This document shows, one piece after another, positions 37,348 through 45,916 of a stretch of 64,000 nt of DNA. Under the pieces are notes generated by a model. The model searched no databases and had not been told where the DNA came from. It saw nothing but the letters and a program-made list of their open reading frames with translations. The stretch comes from Peptostreptococcus equinus (GTDB taxonomy: Bacteria; Bacillota; Clostridia; Peptostreptococcales; Peptostreptococcaceae), in contig NZ_CP114052.1 in NCBI RefSeq assembly GCF_027125355.1, positions 62,001 to 126,000 on the forward strand, given 5' to 3'. Numbering within the stretch: the stretch's first letter is position 1; each line of letters begins with the position of its first letter. The position numbers and the translations under genes are program-made.

Positions 37348-38235
37348 ATGAAGAATAATGTTATAGAATTAATTGGGAATACACCATTGGTAAATGTCTC
37401 AAATATAAATAAAAATGTATATGTAAAGTTAGAAAATAAAAATCCAGGTGGTTCTATTAAGGATAGAGCTGTAATGGGAATGATTTTAGGTATGGAAGAA
37501 AGAGGAGAATTAAAGCCAGGAGATAAAATTGTAGAAGCTACGAGTGGTAATACAGGCATAGCTACTGCGATGATAGGTAAAAATAGAGGTTACGGCGTAA
37601 CAATAATAATGCCAGAATCTATGAGCCAAGAAAGAAGAGCTTTAGTAAAGGCTTATGGAGCTGAATTAATACTTACACCAGCGGCTAATGGTATGCAGGG
37701 AACAATAGATAAGATGGATGAACTGCTTGATACCAATGAATACAAATCTTTGGGACAGTTCAACAATCCAGATAATCCAAAATATCATTATCAGACAACT
37801 GGACCTGAAATATATGAAGATCTGCAAGATGTAGATATATTTGTAGCTGGTATAGGAACAGGTGGTACTGTCAGTGGAATAGGAAAATACCTAAAGGAAA
37901 AAAATTCGAGCATTAAGATATACGGTGTTGAACCTGAAAGCTCAGCACTTATAAATACAGGTAAAGCAGGAACACATAAGATACAGGGTATAGGTGCAAA
38001 CTTTATACCAGAAAATTTTGACAAAGACTTGGTCGAAGAAGTTCTAACAATTAGTGATCAGCAGGCTTTTGATATGGCTAGACAAGTAGCTGTAAAAGAA
38101 GGAATTTTATTAGGTATTTCAGCAGGTGCCAATATTGCAGCAGCAAAAATGTTAGCAGAAAAATATCCAGATCAAAAAGTTGTGACTGTAGCCCCAGATG
38201 GAGCAGAAAAATACATGTCAATGAATCTATTTTAA
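37348..38235 (+). CDS. cysK: Cysteine synthase (O-acetylserine sulfhydrylase)
   Basis: This PLP enzyme makes cysteine from O-acetylserine and sulfide. The protein starts MKNNVIELIGNTPLV. The PLP lysine is in KNPGGSIKDRAV, the substrate loop is TSGNTG, and the phosphate loop is GTGGTVSG. It has 295 residues, slightly shorter than the roughly 310 of most CysK. It is followed after 23 bp by cysE and preceded by the poly-Cys leader peptide. A CysM-type role cannot be excluded, but the pairing with cysE favours CysK. Confidence 0.95.
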   Translation: MKNNVIELIGNTPLVNVSNINKNVYVKLENKNPGGSIKDRAVMGMILGMEERGELKPGDKIVEATSGNTGIATAMIGKNRGYGVTIIMPESMSQERRALVKAYGAELILTPAANGMQGTIDKMDELLDTNEYKSLGQFNNPDNPKYHYQTTGPEIYEDLQDVDIFVAGIGTGGTVSGIGKYLKEKNSSIKIYGVEPESSALINTGKAGTHKIQGIGANFIPENFDKDLVEEVLTISDQQAFDMARQVAVKEGILLGISAGANIAAAKMLAEKYPDQKVVTVAPDGAEKYMSMNLF

Positions 38236-38258
38236 GTAGTTTTATTGGGGGTTGAGAT

Positions 38259-38855
38259 ATGAAAATGATTAAAAATATAGACTTTATATTGGAAAATGAT
38301 CCAGCAGCAGGTGGAGGAAAAATTAAGTTTTTTAATAGACTAAAAGTATTTATTATATATCCTTCAGTACATGCTTTAATTGGGCATAGTGTATCACATG
38401 CATTGAGCAATATGGGATTAAAGTTTTTGGCTAGACTTAACTCACAAATAATGAGATTTTTTACTGGAATAGAAATACATCCAGGTGCTAAAATAGGACA
38501 TAGTATAATGATAGATCATGGTATGGGTGTAGTAATTGGTGAGACAGCAGAAGTTGGAAATAGAGTTATTTTGTATCAAGGTGTTACTCTAGGAGGAACA
38601 GGAAATCATACAGGAAAAAGACACCCAACTATAGGCGATGGTGTTTTTATAGGTTCAGGTGCAAAAGTATTAGGTCCAGTAACACTGGGAAACAATGTAA
38701 AGGTTGGAGCCAATAGTGTAGTGCTAAGAGATATACCGGCAAATTCAACTGTAGTTGGAATACCAGGTAAGATAGTCAAAACAAAGAATGAAAAAATAAA
38801 CTCAAAAGTTATTGAATTGGATTCTGTAGTAGGATCAGAAATGTACTATATATAA
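38259..38855 (+). CDS. cysE: Serine O-acetyltransferase
   Basis: CysE acetylates serine with acetyl-CoA to supply the substrate of CysK. The short Bacillus-like form (198 residues) has the left-handed beta-helix hexapeptide repeats from about residue 70. [15 protein letters not shown] carries the catalytic His/Asp set, followed by [10 protein letters not shown] and KRHPTIGDG. The N-terminal helical domain is short. In many species CysE is feedback-inhibited by cysteine and binds CysK through its C-terminus; the Ile C-terminus here (MYYI) fits that interaction. Confidence 0.96.
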   Translation: MKMIKNIDFILENDPAAGGGKIKFFNRLKVFIIYPSVHALIGHSVSHALSNMGLKFLARLNSQIMRFFTGIEIHPGAKIGHSIMIDHGMGVVIGETAEVGNRVILYQGVTLGGTGNHTGKRHPTIGDGVFIGSGAKVLGPVTLGNNVKVGANSVVLRDIPANSTVVGIPGKIVKTKNEKINSKVIELDSVVGSEMYYI

Positions 38856-38897
38856 ATTACATTAGAAAAATATAAAACAAATTTAAATATTATCATC

Positions 38898-38929
38898 AAA
38901 AAAGTTCAAGTTTTACTTGGACTTTTTTA
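38898..38929 (+). terminator. Terminator of cysK-cysE
   Basis: A 13-bp stem with one G-T pair (38898-38910 with 38916-38928) ends in six T's. Confidence 0.85.
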
Positions 38930-39027
38930 GTTATGTTTAACTAAAGCGTAGACAATCACAGAACTATTAATTTTATCTAAAATATGATATTATAAAGTAG
39001 AAAATAATTTAGATAAGGAAAGAAAAA

Positions 39028-39459
39028 ATGAATTTTAAAGAAAATAAATCTCAATATATGAAAATCATGTATGAGTTAATTAAGTATGGTGCTGTAGCGG
39101 TTGTATCAGCAATCATAGATTTTGGAATATTTAAATTGATGATAGATTATCTAAAGGGATATAGTACATCTAAGGAAATATGGATAGCAACTATAGTTGC
39201 CAGATCAATATCCTCGTTTATTAACTACATGCTAAATAAGAATTTTGTATTTAAAGAAAATAAAGATATAAAAAGTACAATTTTTTCTTACTATGGCTTG
39301 TGTATATTCCAGATGTTATGTTCCGGATTTTTTGTCGGTAAATTGACTATATATGTAGGGTTAAAACCGATTATTTCTAAATTAATAGTAGATTGTACAA
39401 TATTTATTATTAATTTTATTATACAAAAAATGTTTATTTTTAATAGAAAGAGGTGCTAA
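39028..39459 (+). CDS. GtrA-like membrane protein
   Basis: A 143-residue protein with four membrane segments and the GtrA/DPMS signature (KYGAVAVVSAIIDFGIF near the start, SSFINYMLNKNFVF in the middle, NFIIQKMFIF at the end). GtrA proteins are thought to flip polyprenyl-phosphate-linked sugars or help their transfer. The gene abuts the next one with no spacer and belongs to a three-gene cluster with a large membrane protein and a GtrB-like glycosyltransferase. Confidence 0.87.
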   Translation: MNFKENKSQYMKIMYELIKYGAVAVVSAIIDFGIFKLMIDYLKGYSTSKEIWIATIVARSISSFINYMLNKNFVFKENKDIKSTIFSYYGLCIFQMLCSGFFVGKLTIYVGLKPIISKLIVDCTIFIINFIIQKMFIFNRKRC

Positions 39460-40821
39460 ATGAAAAAAGAAAAAAATATAATAAATTTAGGCGCAATAAT
39501 CTCAATATCTTTTATTTTAGCTTTTATGTACATGCTAAATAGATATACAACATATGTTGCAGATGATTTTAATAATATGTTTATTGATGCAACTAGAAGG
39601 ATATCTTCTATTTCTGATATTGTTGAGACTCAAATACTGAGGTATCATGATACCAATGGGAGAACTGTGGCTCATACAATTGTACAACTTCAATTACTAC
39701 TATTTAATAAAACACAAATTGAAATTTTAAATACCATTGGTTTTGGAATTTTTATTTACTTAACATATTCAATGTCAAGAATAAGTGATCATATAGATAG
39801 TAACTCATTTATATATAAGAAAGAGCTTTCATCTTTTATCTTAATTTTATTATGTTTTTTTATGTTTTGGAAATTTACACCTGTATTCGGACAAGACTTT
39901 TTATGGATTATAGGCACTGCAAACTATATGTGGACTAGTATATTGGTATTATTAAGCCTGATAATAGCTAGAAGAATAGCGATGAAAGGTGGTGTAAAAA
40001 GAAATGTATTTATTACATTTATAGGAATCATTCTTTCATTTTTATCTGGGTGGACTAATGAAAATTCTGTACCAGCCTTTATGTTTGTATTGTTATATTA
40101 TATTATCAAAACAAAAAGAGAAAAATATGATGGTTTCTTAGACCTTATTTTAATGTTTACATCTTCTCTTATAGGGTTTGTTTTGATGATTTTTGCTCCA
40201 GGTAACTTTGTAAGACTAGGAGCTTTTCCAGAGTCGCCATATTTTATACCAAGAATGTTAAATAGATTTGATAAAATGTTCTTATACTTTAAGGAATTAC
40301 TTGTAGTTTTGACTATTCTTGCAATTATATTTTTATTATTACATAGAATTTTAAACTGGAGAAATAATTTGGAAATTGAAATATTTTTCTTAGCTGGTGT
40401 AGGTGCATATATGGCTATGATAATGTCTCCTACATTTCCAGCTAGAGCCATGATAAGTACGGTTTATTATTTCATAATGGTTATATTATTAAGTCTGTCA
40501 TATTTAAGGGAAAAAAATATATATGCTTTTTTAATAATTTCACTAGGAATGATGATATATTCAGGAATATATTTTGGACAGACATACCCAGATGCTATAA
40601 AAGCAAATATTACTTATCATAAACAATATTTTGGAAGAGAAAGCAATATATTAGATAAAAAGAAGAAAGGTAAGCTAGAAAATATAGAAGTAACAGCTTT
40701 ACCTGCAGAAAATAAATATATGCCAGCATACAAACTTGGAGAAGTTAGTAAAGACAAGGAGTTTTGGATAAATAAATCTTTAGATAGATATTATGGCGTT
40801 AAATCTATAGTTTTAAAGTAG
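39460..40821 (+). CDS. Polytopic membrane protein, probable Gtr-type glycosyltransferase
   Basis: A 453-residue protein with about ten or eleven membrane segments and a C-terminal soluble tail (about 385-453). Near the N-terminus RYTTYVADDFN contains an acidic pair just after TM1, as seen in GT-C-type transferases. HDTNGRTVAH follows. It resembles the DUF6056/GtrII-like membrane proteins. In gtr clusters the third gene encodes the enzyme that moves the sugar from the lipid carrier to a surface polymer, which is the inferred role. The acceptor, perhaps a wall polysaccharide or teichoic acid, is unknown. It starts directly after the gtrA stop with AAGAGGTG inside gtrA. Confidence 0.7.
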   Translation: MKKEKNIINLGAIISISFILAFMYMLNRYTTYVADDFNNMFIDATRRISSISDIVETQILRYHDTNGRTVAHTIVQLQLLLFNKTQIEILNTIGFGIFIYLTYSMSRISDHIDSNSFIYKKELSSFILILLCFFMFWKFTPVFGQDFLWIIGTANYMWTSILVLLSLIIARRIAMKGGVKRNVFITFIGIILSFLSGWTNENSVPAFMFVLLYYIIKTKREKYDGFLDLILMFTSSLIGFVLMIFAPGNFVRLGAFPESPYFIPRMLNRFDKMFLYFKELLVVLTILAIIFLLLHRILNWRNNLEIEIFFLAGVGAYMAMIMSPTFPARAMISTVYYFIMVILLSLSYLREKNIYAFLIISLGMMIYSGIYFGQTYPDAIKANITYHKQYFGRESNILDKKKKGKLENIEVTALPAENKYMPAYKLGEVSKDKEFWINKSLDRYYGVKSIVLK

Positions 40822-40844
40822 TCTTGGTATAAGAGGGGGAGAAT

Positions 40845-41801
40845 ATGCTTTTATCACTTGTAGTGCCTTGTTATAATGAAGAAGATATAATAGAAAAATT
40901 TTATAAAATTACATCTCAATATGTAAGAGAAAATAAACATATAAATGATTATGAGTTCGTATTTATAAATGATGGTTCTAAAGATAGGACTTTAGAAAAA
41001 TTGAAAAAAATAAATAGTTTTGATAAAAAAGCAAGATATGTATCATTTTCAAGAAATTTTGGTAAAGAGGCAGCTATATATTCTGGTCTCCAACACTCAA
41101 AAGGCGATTTGATAGTACTAATGGATGCTGACCTTCAGCATCCTCCATATCTATTAGAAGAGATGTCAAGAAAAATCGTTGAGGAATCTTATGATAGTGT
41201 AGGTGCCGTAAGAGCAGATAGGAAAGGTGAAAATAAAATAAGAGCATATTTATCTAAAAAGTTTTACACTTTTATAAATTCTATATCAGATGTTAAAATG
41301 GAAGCCAATTCTACAGACTATAGAATGATGACAAGACAGTTTGTAGATTCGGTTCTTAGCCTAAGTGAATATAATAGATTCACAAAAGGGATATTCTCGT
41401 GGGTCGGGTATAATAATGCCACGATAAAATATGAAAATGTGGAGAGGGAATTAGGTGAAAGTAAATGGAATTTTTTCAAGCTTCTTAAATACTCTATGGA
41501 AGGAATAATATCATTTTCTACAGTTCCATTAATGATTTCAAGTTTGTTGGGATTTTTGTTATGCTTTTTCTCAATACTTATATTTTTGATATTTATAATT
41601 AAGTATTTTGTTTTTGGTGAAATAGTAAAGGGATTTTTAACACTTATCTGTTCTATATTCCTATTGGGTGGAGTACAGTTATTAAGTATAGGGGTATTAG
41701 GACAGTACTTATCTAAAGCATACTTAGAAGTAAAAAATAGACCAGTGTATATAGTAAAAGAAAGTTCAGATATAAATGAAAAAAATAAAAAATATATATA
41801 A
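40845..41801 (+). CDS. GtrB-like family 2 glycosyltransferase (polyprenyl-phosphate sugar synthase)
   Basis: The GT2 domain starts LSLVVPCYNEED, with FINDGSKDRT, VSFSRNFGKEAAI and the DXD site in LMDADLQHPP. Two C-terminal membrane segments (about 222-250 and 258-285) place it among the DPM1/GtrB group, which loads a sugar from UDP-sugar onto undecaprenyl phosphate at the inner face of the membrane. The 318-residue length is typical. It ends the three-gene cluster, with a terminator 3 bp after the stop. Confidence 0.9.
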   Translation: MLLSLVVPCYNEEDIIEKFYKITSQYVRENKHINDYEFVFINDGSKDRTLEKLKKINSFDKKARYVSFSRNFGKEAAIYSGLQHSKGDLIVLMDADLQHPPYLLEEMSRKIVEESYDSVGAVRADRKGENKIRAYLSKKFYTFINSISDVKMEANSTDYRMMTRQFVDSVLSLSEYNRFTKGIFSWVGYNNATIKYENVERELGESKWNFFKLLKYSMEGIISFSTVPLMISSLLGFLLCFFSILIFLIFIIKYFVFGEIVKGFLTLICSIFLLGGVQLLSIGVLGQYLSKAYLEVKNRPVYIVKESSDINEKNKKYI

Positions 41802-41803
41802 AC

Positions 41804-41841
41804 ATAAAAGCAGTCACTTTTACAAAAGGGACTGCTTTTAT
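41804..41841. terminator. Bidirectional terminator after the gtr-like cluster
   Basis: A 12-bp stem (41804-41815 with 41830-41841) with an inner TTT/AAA pairing lies between convergent genes. Confidence 0.82.
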
Positions 41842-41844
41842 ACG

Positions 41845-42315
41845 TTAATCTCCTGAAAATAATAACTTAATAATTATCAGTAAAATAATACCTAATACTT
41901 TTAAAATTGTAAAATTACTGTTTTTATCAGATTTTTTAGGGTCAGTAGACTTAATTTTTTTAGAATTTTTTATCATAGTGTAATTTTTACCATGATTTCT
42001 GCTATTAAAAACATCCCTCAGGTTACTTGTAGATGAGTCAGTAGTTTCTATTTTGTTTAAGATACTAATTATCTTATTGGATTTTATCTTCTTACTGTAG
42101 TCATTCCTCTCAAAACCAAATCTTTTAGAATAAGATTTAGCAATACTCTCTATACTACCAATTTCATTTATAATATCAAAATCACTTTTTCCCCTAGCTC
42201 TTCCAATATCAAATTTAATGGCAATTTCTGATACTATTTGATTTACAATTTCTTTTGATCCTCCTAGACTAAGCATCCTAGTTTGTAACATTTTTAAAAA
42301 ACTGGTTTTGCCCAT
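41845..42315 (-). CDS. Small tail-anchored protein with a HAAS-like N-terminal region
   Basis: The function is not recognised. The 156-residue product has an N-terminal helical region, ending in GKSDFDIINEIGSIESIAKSY, that fits the short HAAS/DUF1700 pattern (a glutamate-rich helix followed by an IxELGSPExIA-like motif). A Lys/Ser/Asn-rich middle follows, then a single C-terminal membrane segment (about 135-153). Proteins with this domain often sit next to PadR regulators; none is nearby. The GTATAGGGGGATTTT stretch before the ATG contains the ribosome binding site. Confidence 0.7.
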   Translation of the reverse strand: MGKTSFLKMLQTRMLSLGGSKEIVNQIVSEIAIKFDIGRARGKSDFDIINEIGSIESIAKSYSKRFGFERNDYSKKIKSNKIISILNKIETTDSSTSNLRDVFNSRNHGKNYTMIKNSKKIKSTDPKKSDKNSNFTILKVLGIILLIIIKLLFSGD

Positions 42316-42488
42316 AAAATCCCCCTATACAAAATATATCTTAACCCTATATTAAATTAATTAAGTATAATATACTCTATATATTATCTGCTTGCAAGAT
42401 AAATATAATTAATTTAATTAGTAAAAATAATATGTTTCTTGTAGATAAAATATTATTTACCTAAAAGGAGTAAGTTAAGCTAATTCTG

Positions 42489-42497
42489 TGTTATAAT
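42489..42497 (+). promoter_or_regulatory. Extended -10 promoter for the methyltransferase operon
   Basis: TGTTATAAT is a perfect TGnTATAAT, 43 bp before the ATG. No good -35 is visible. The rest of 42316-42488 is AT-rich, with nothing recognised. Confidence 0.6.
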
Positions 42498-42540
42498 ATT
42501 AATATTTGAAACAAAGATTATATTTTATAAAGGAGATAAG

Positions 42541-43410
42541 ATGTTATTATTAGCAGATAGATGGAATGAATATGAGCTTTTAGATATGGGAAATGGAGAA
42601 AAGTTAGAAAGATGGGGAGACTATGTATTAAGACGACCAGACCCACAGGTTATATGGCCTTTTGCAAAAGAATGGTCGCTTTGGAAAAATCCTCATGGAC
42701 ACTATCATAGAAGTGATAAAGGTGGTGGAAGCTGGGAAGTGAAGAAGCCTTATCCAGAACAGTGGTTGATAAATTATGGACCACTTACTTTTAAAATAAG
42801 GCCTACAGGATTCAAACATACGGGTTTATTTCCAGAGCAAGCAGCAAATTGGGATTGGATGATGGAAAAAATAAAAAGAGCAAAAAGACCAATAAAGGTT
42901 TTAAATTTATTTGCATATACAGGAGGAGCTAGTGTAGCTTGTGCATATGCAGGTGCAGAAGTTTGTCATGTGGACGCTGCCAAGGGTATGGTAAATTGGG
43001 CAAAAGAAAATTTGGAAGCATCCGGACTAAAAGATAGAAAAGTAAGATTTATAGTTGATGATGTTGTAAAATTTGTAGAAAGAGAAATTAGAAGAGGTAA
43101 TAAGTACGATGCCATTATAATGGACCCACCTTCATACGGAAGAGGTCCAAAAGGAGAAGTTTGGAAAATAGAAGAAAAACTTTTTGAATTTGTAAATTTA
43201 TGTATGCAAGTGCTATCAGATAATCCTCTATTTTTCTTAATAAACTCATATACAACAGGATTTTCACCTATAGTACTTGAAAATGTATTAGAATCCACTA
43301 TAGAGAAAAAAATAAAAGGTGGAAAAATATATGCAGGAGAAGTAGGTATACCAGCTTCAAGAAATGGTATGATTCTACCATGTGGTATATTTGGTAGATG
43401 GGAAAAGTAA
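42541..43410 (+). CDS. Class I SAM-dependent methyltransferase, RlmI-like
   Basis: A Rossmann methyltransferase of 289 residues. The SAM-binding loop is LNLFAYTGGASVACAYAGAEV, the acidic residue is in CHVDAAKGM, and the catalytic loop DPPSYGRG matches the DPP motif of the COG1092 rRNA large-subunit methyltransferases. It lacks the N-terminal PUA domain of RlmI/RlmK; its own N-terminus (WGDYVLRRPDPQVIWP) is different. RNA methylation is therefore likely, and the target base is unknown. It is followed 9 bp later by a pseudouridine synthase, suggesting a small RNA-modification operon. Confidence 0.82.
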   Translation: MLLLADRWNEYELLDMGNGEKLERWGDYVLRRPDPQVIWPFAKEWSLWKNPHGHYHRSDKGGGSWEVKKPYPEQWLINYGPLTFKIRPTGFKHTGLFPEQAANWDWMMEKIKRAKRPIKVLNLFAYTGGASVACAYAGAEVCHVDAAKGMVNWAKENLEASGLKDRKVRFIVDDVVKFVEREIRRGNKYDAIIMDPPSYGRGPKGEVWKIEEKLFEFVNLCMQVLSDNPLFFLINSYTTGFSPIVLENVLESTIEKKIKGGKIYAGEVGIPASRNGMILPCGIFGRWEK

Positions 43411-43419
43411 GGTGAAACA

Positions 43420-44103
43420 ATGGATTTAAAGGTTATTTACGAAGACAATCATTTATTAGTAGTTGAAAAACCAGTAAATGTATTATCTCAGTCAGATAAT
43501 ACTGGTGAAATTGATATGATTAGTTTGTGTAAGGATTATATAAAAGAAAAATACAATAAACCTGGCAATGTTTTTATTGGGCTAGTGCATAGACTAGATA
43601 GACCAGTTGGAGGAGTAATGATATTTGCAAGAACTTCAAAGGCTGCTTCTAGACTATCTAATCAAGTTAGAACTAGAAAAATAAGTAAATCATACAGGGC
43701 CGTTATTGTAGGTAAATGTGAAAAATCTGGGGATTATGTTGATTATTTATTCAAAGATAAGTCTAAAAATATGGTTAAGGTTGTGGATAAAAATTACAAA
43801 GGTGGAAAAGAGGCAAAATTATCTTATAGACTACTAGATAGTCAGTATTCAGATAAAATTAAAATGACATTGTCTTTAGTTAATATAGACTTGCACACCG
43901 GTAGATCTCATCAAATAAGAGTACAGTTTTCATCTAGAAAAAATCCTCTATTTGGTGATCAGAGATATTCAAAATACGCAATAGTTGGACAGCAAATAGG
44001 ATTATGGTCTTATAAAATGCAAGTTGATCATCCAACTACAAAGGAAAGAATGACATTTATTTCTGAACCTCCAGATATATATCCATGGAATATTTTTAAA
44101 TAG
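43420..44103 (+). CDS. RluA-family pseudouridine synthase
   Basis: The catalytic Asp is in LVHRLDRPVGGVMIF, and HTGRSHQIRVQF is the other family signature. At 227 residues, with no S4 domain before the catalytic core, it is one of the short RluA-type enzymes. These modify uridines in rRNA or tRNA. The exact site is not predictable. AAGGTG lies before the ATG, 9 bp after the methyltransferase gene. Confidence 0.9.
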   Translation: MDLKVIYEDNHLLVVEKPVNVLSQSDNTGEIDMISLCKDYIKEKYNKPGNVFIGLVHRLDRPVGGVMIFARTSKAASRLSNQVRTRKISKSYRAVIVGKCEKSGDYVDYLFKDKSKNMVKVVDKNYKGGKEAKLSYRLLDSQYSDKIKMTLSLVNIDLHTGRSHQIRVQFSSRKNPLFGDQRYSKYAIVGQQIGLWSYKMQVDHPTTKERMTFISEPPDIYPWNIFK

Positions 44104-44111
44104 GTAATATT

Positions 44112-44828
44112 ATGAGTGCAAAAAAATTTAATTATGGAGGCTTTTTTATAAAAGAAGCTGTTGGAAACAACGCATTTTCCTATGATGAAAGAGAAAATAA
44201 AAAAATTTATGTGCCAGAATTAATAGAAGCAAATTTAAGTGATGTTAAATTGGGGAATATGCCATCGTTCATAGAGATTGAAGATGGAGTAGAAAATATA
44301 TGTACAGGGCTCGAGTATATGTACAAAATTGTAGAAGATAAATATTCAGCCAAGCAAATATACTTATTCGACAACCACAATCAATCTTTTTATTTCTGGT
44401 GCAAGGCTTTAAATGAAAATTTTATAAATAAAGGTTTAAAACTATTGCATGTAGACCAGCATAAAGATACTAGACCAGCAGAAAACTATGAAGTAGATAT
44501 AAGCAATATGAATGAAGTAAATAGATATACAAATGAAGTTCTAAATGTTGGATCTTTTATTGATCCAGCTATGAAATTGGGCATATTTTCAGAGTTATTT
44601 ATAGTAGATTCTACTTATACACTTAGAAATATAGTAAAAGGACCATATGTATTAGATTTAGATTTAGATTTTTTCTCAATAGATATGGATTATATAGATT
44701 ATGATGAAAAAATAGAAAGAGTAAGGGAATATATAGGTGAAGCTAGCTTGATTACTATTGCTACCAGCCCTTATTTTATAGAGCAAGAAAGAGCAATTAA
44801 GGCTCTAAATGACTTGTTATTAATATAG
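44112..44828 (+). CDS. UPF0489-family protein (arginase-like fold)
   Basis: The 238-residue protein contains YLFDNHNQSFYFW, LLHVDQHKDTR and VLDLDLDFFSID, with GSFIDPAM between them. This spacing of DxH, DxHxD and DxDxD-like metal ligands matches the UPF0489 family (the C5orf22 relatives), distant members of the ureohydrolase/deacetylase superfamily. The substrate is unknown. It lies 8 bp after the pseudouridine synthase and probably shares its operon. The ribosome binding site is weak (TAGGT). Confidence 0.8.
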   Translation: MSAKKFNYGGFFIKEAVGNNAFSYDERENKKIYVPELIEANLSDVKLGNMPSFIEIEDGVENICTGLEYMYKIVEDKYSAKQIYLFDNHNQSFYFWCKALNENFINKGLKLLHVDQHKDTRPAENYEVDISNMNEVNRYTNEVLNVGSFIDPAMKLGIFSELFIVDSTYTLRNIVKGPYVLDLDLDFFSIDMDYIDYDEKIERVREYIGEASLITIATSPYFIEQERAIKALNDLLLI

Positions 44829-44926
44829 TTACCACTAGAAAAAAAATCGCATTTATGCTATTATTACTAGGTACAAATAGATTGAATAAAAATCATGTTG
44901 GTTAGACTAATATACGGAGGGTTAAG

Positions 44927-45421
44927 ATGTTATACGAAAAGTGGAAAGAAGTAAGTGAAAATCATGAAAATGAACAAGAAGAAGTAAAGTTTTGGGAAGA
45001 ATTTTTAAGGTCTGAAACTAATATTTATATAAATGTATTAAACAACAAAACTCAGATAATAGCAGGAAAAGTTTCTGATTTAGCAGAAAAATATGGAACG
45101 AGTACAGTATTTTTCCTAGGATTTTTAGATGGAATTAACGAGAGTATAGAAATGTCTCAAGATCTAGAAAAGATAGAGGAAGATACTCAGATAAATATAA
45201 AAATTGACTGGGAAAAACTATACTATAATATGGTAGACGTTGAAGCTCATTGGTTATACAACTTAAAGGGGTGGAATGAAATCTTAGATGCTAATCTTAG
45301 AAAGAATATACAAAAGGAACATAATAAGAGTAAAATAGTAGTAAAAGATGATAAAATAGGAAGAAACGACCCATGTCCATGTGGAAGTGGTAAAAAATAT
45401 AAGAAATGTTGTGGTAAATAA
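44927..45421 (+). CDS. SEC-C zinc-finger protein of unknown function
   Basis: A helical, acidic 164-residue protein that ends with a SEC-C motif ([17 protein letters not shown]), the same zinc knuckle found at the C-terminus of SecA. The N-terminal part (about residues 1-130) is helical and matches no domain I know. Free SEC-C proteins are common in Firmicutes; some bind SecB-like partners or nucleic acid. The ATG has GGAGGG upstream. No secretion genes are nearby. Confidence 0.78.
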   Translation: MLYEKWKEVSENHENEQEEVKFWEEFLRSETNIYINVLNNKTQIIAGKVSDLAEKYGTSTVFFLGFLDGINESIEMSQDLEKIEEDTQINIKIDWEKLYYNMVDVEAHWLYNLKGWNEILDANLRKNIQKEHNKSKIVVKDDKIGRNDPCPCGSGKKYKKCCGK

Positions 45422-45431
45422 ATAAAATAAG

Positions 45432-45460
45432 TTGACAAAAAGGTTTTCATGTTGTAAAAT
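45432..45460 (+). promoter_or_regulatory. veg promoter 1
   Basis: TTGACA (45432-45437), a 17-bp spacer, then TAAAAT (45455-45460). Confidence 0.65.
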
Positions 45461-45472
45461 AATCTGTTAGCA

Positions 45473-45501
45473 TTGACCTAGTTTGATTTCTGTGGTATAA
45501 T
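45473..45501 (+). promoter_or_regulatory. veg promoter 2
   Basis: TTGACC (45473-45478), a 17-bp spacer, then a perfect TATAAT (45496-45501). The start site near 45508 is only about 24 nt before the TTG start codon. Confidence 0.75.
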
Positions 45502-45531
45502 AATGTATACACGGAAAAGGACGGTGATATT

Positions 45532-45789
45532 TTGGCAACTACAGCGACATTGGACAATATCAGACATACTTTAGAAAAGTATGTGGGAAAGAAGATTTTG
45601 CTTAAAGCAAACAAAGGCAGAAAGCAGATCGTTACTAAACAGGGCGTTCTTGAAACAGTATATCCTAGTGTTTTCGTGATCAAAGTTGGTCATGGAGAAG
45701 GTGGATATGAAAGAGTAGCTTATAGCTATTCAGATTTATTGACTGAAACAGTAAAAATTAAGGTCTTTAAAAGTAATAAAGTTAGTTAA
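45532..45789 (+). CDS. veg: Veg protein
   Basis: An 85-residue protein with the Veg pattern: NIRHTLEKYVGKKILLKANKGRKQ, then YPSVFVIKV and YERVAYSYSDLLTETVKIKVF, as in Bacillus subtilis Veg. That protein stimulates biofilm matrix genes and is made in large amounts; its molecular activity is not settled. The start is a TTG at 45532, giving MATTATLDN; the binding site AAAAGGACGG is only fair. Two tandem promoters feed it and a strong terminator follows. ispE downstream is the usual neighbour. Confidence 0.92.
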   Translation: MATTATLDNIRHTLEKYVGKKILLKANKGRKQIVTKQGVLETVYPSVFVIKVGHGEGGYERVAYSYSDLLTETVKIKVFKSNKVS

Positions 45790-45810
45790 TTAATTGAAAT
45801 TATATGATTC

Positions 45811-45845
45811 TAAGCCACCTATTAATAGGTGGCTTTAATTATTTT
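45811..45845 (+). terminator. Terminator of veg
   Basis: A near-perfect dyad (TAAGCCACCTATT with its mirror, 45811-45837) is followed by a T-rich run. Confidence 0.82.
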
Positions 45846-45862
45846 TACTATATAGGAATTTA

Positions 45863-45871
45863 TGGTATAAT
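45863..45871 (+). promoter_or_regulatory. Extended -10 promoter of the ispE-to-ftsH operon
   Basis: TGGTATAAT fits TGnTATAAT and lies 46 bp before ispE. Confidence 0.55.
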
Positions 45872-45916
45872 TAATATGATATTTTTGTATTATAAATACA
45901 TTGAACGGAGGAACAA

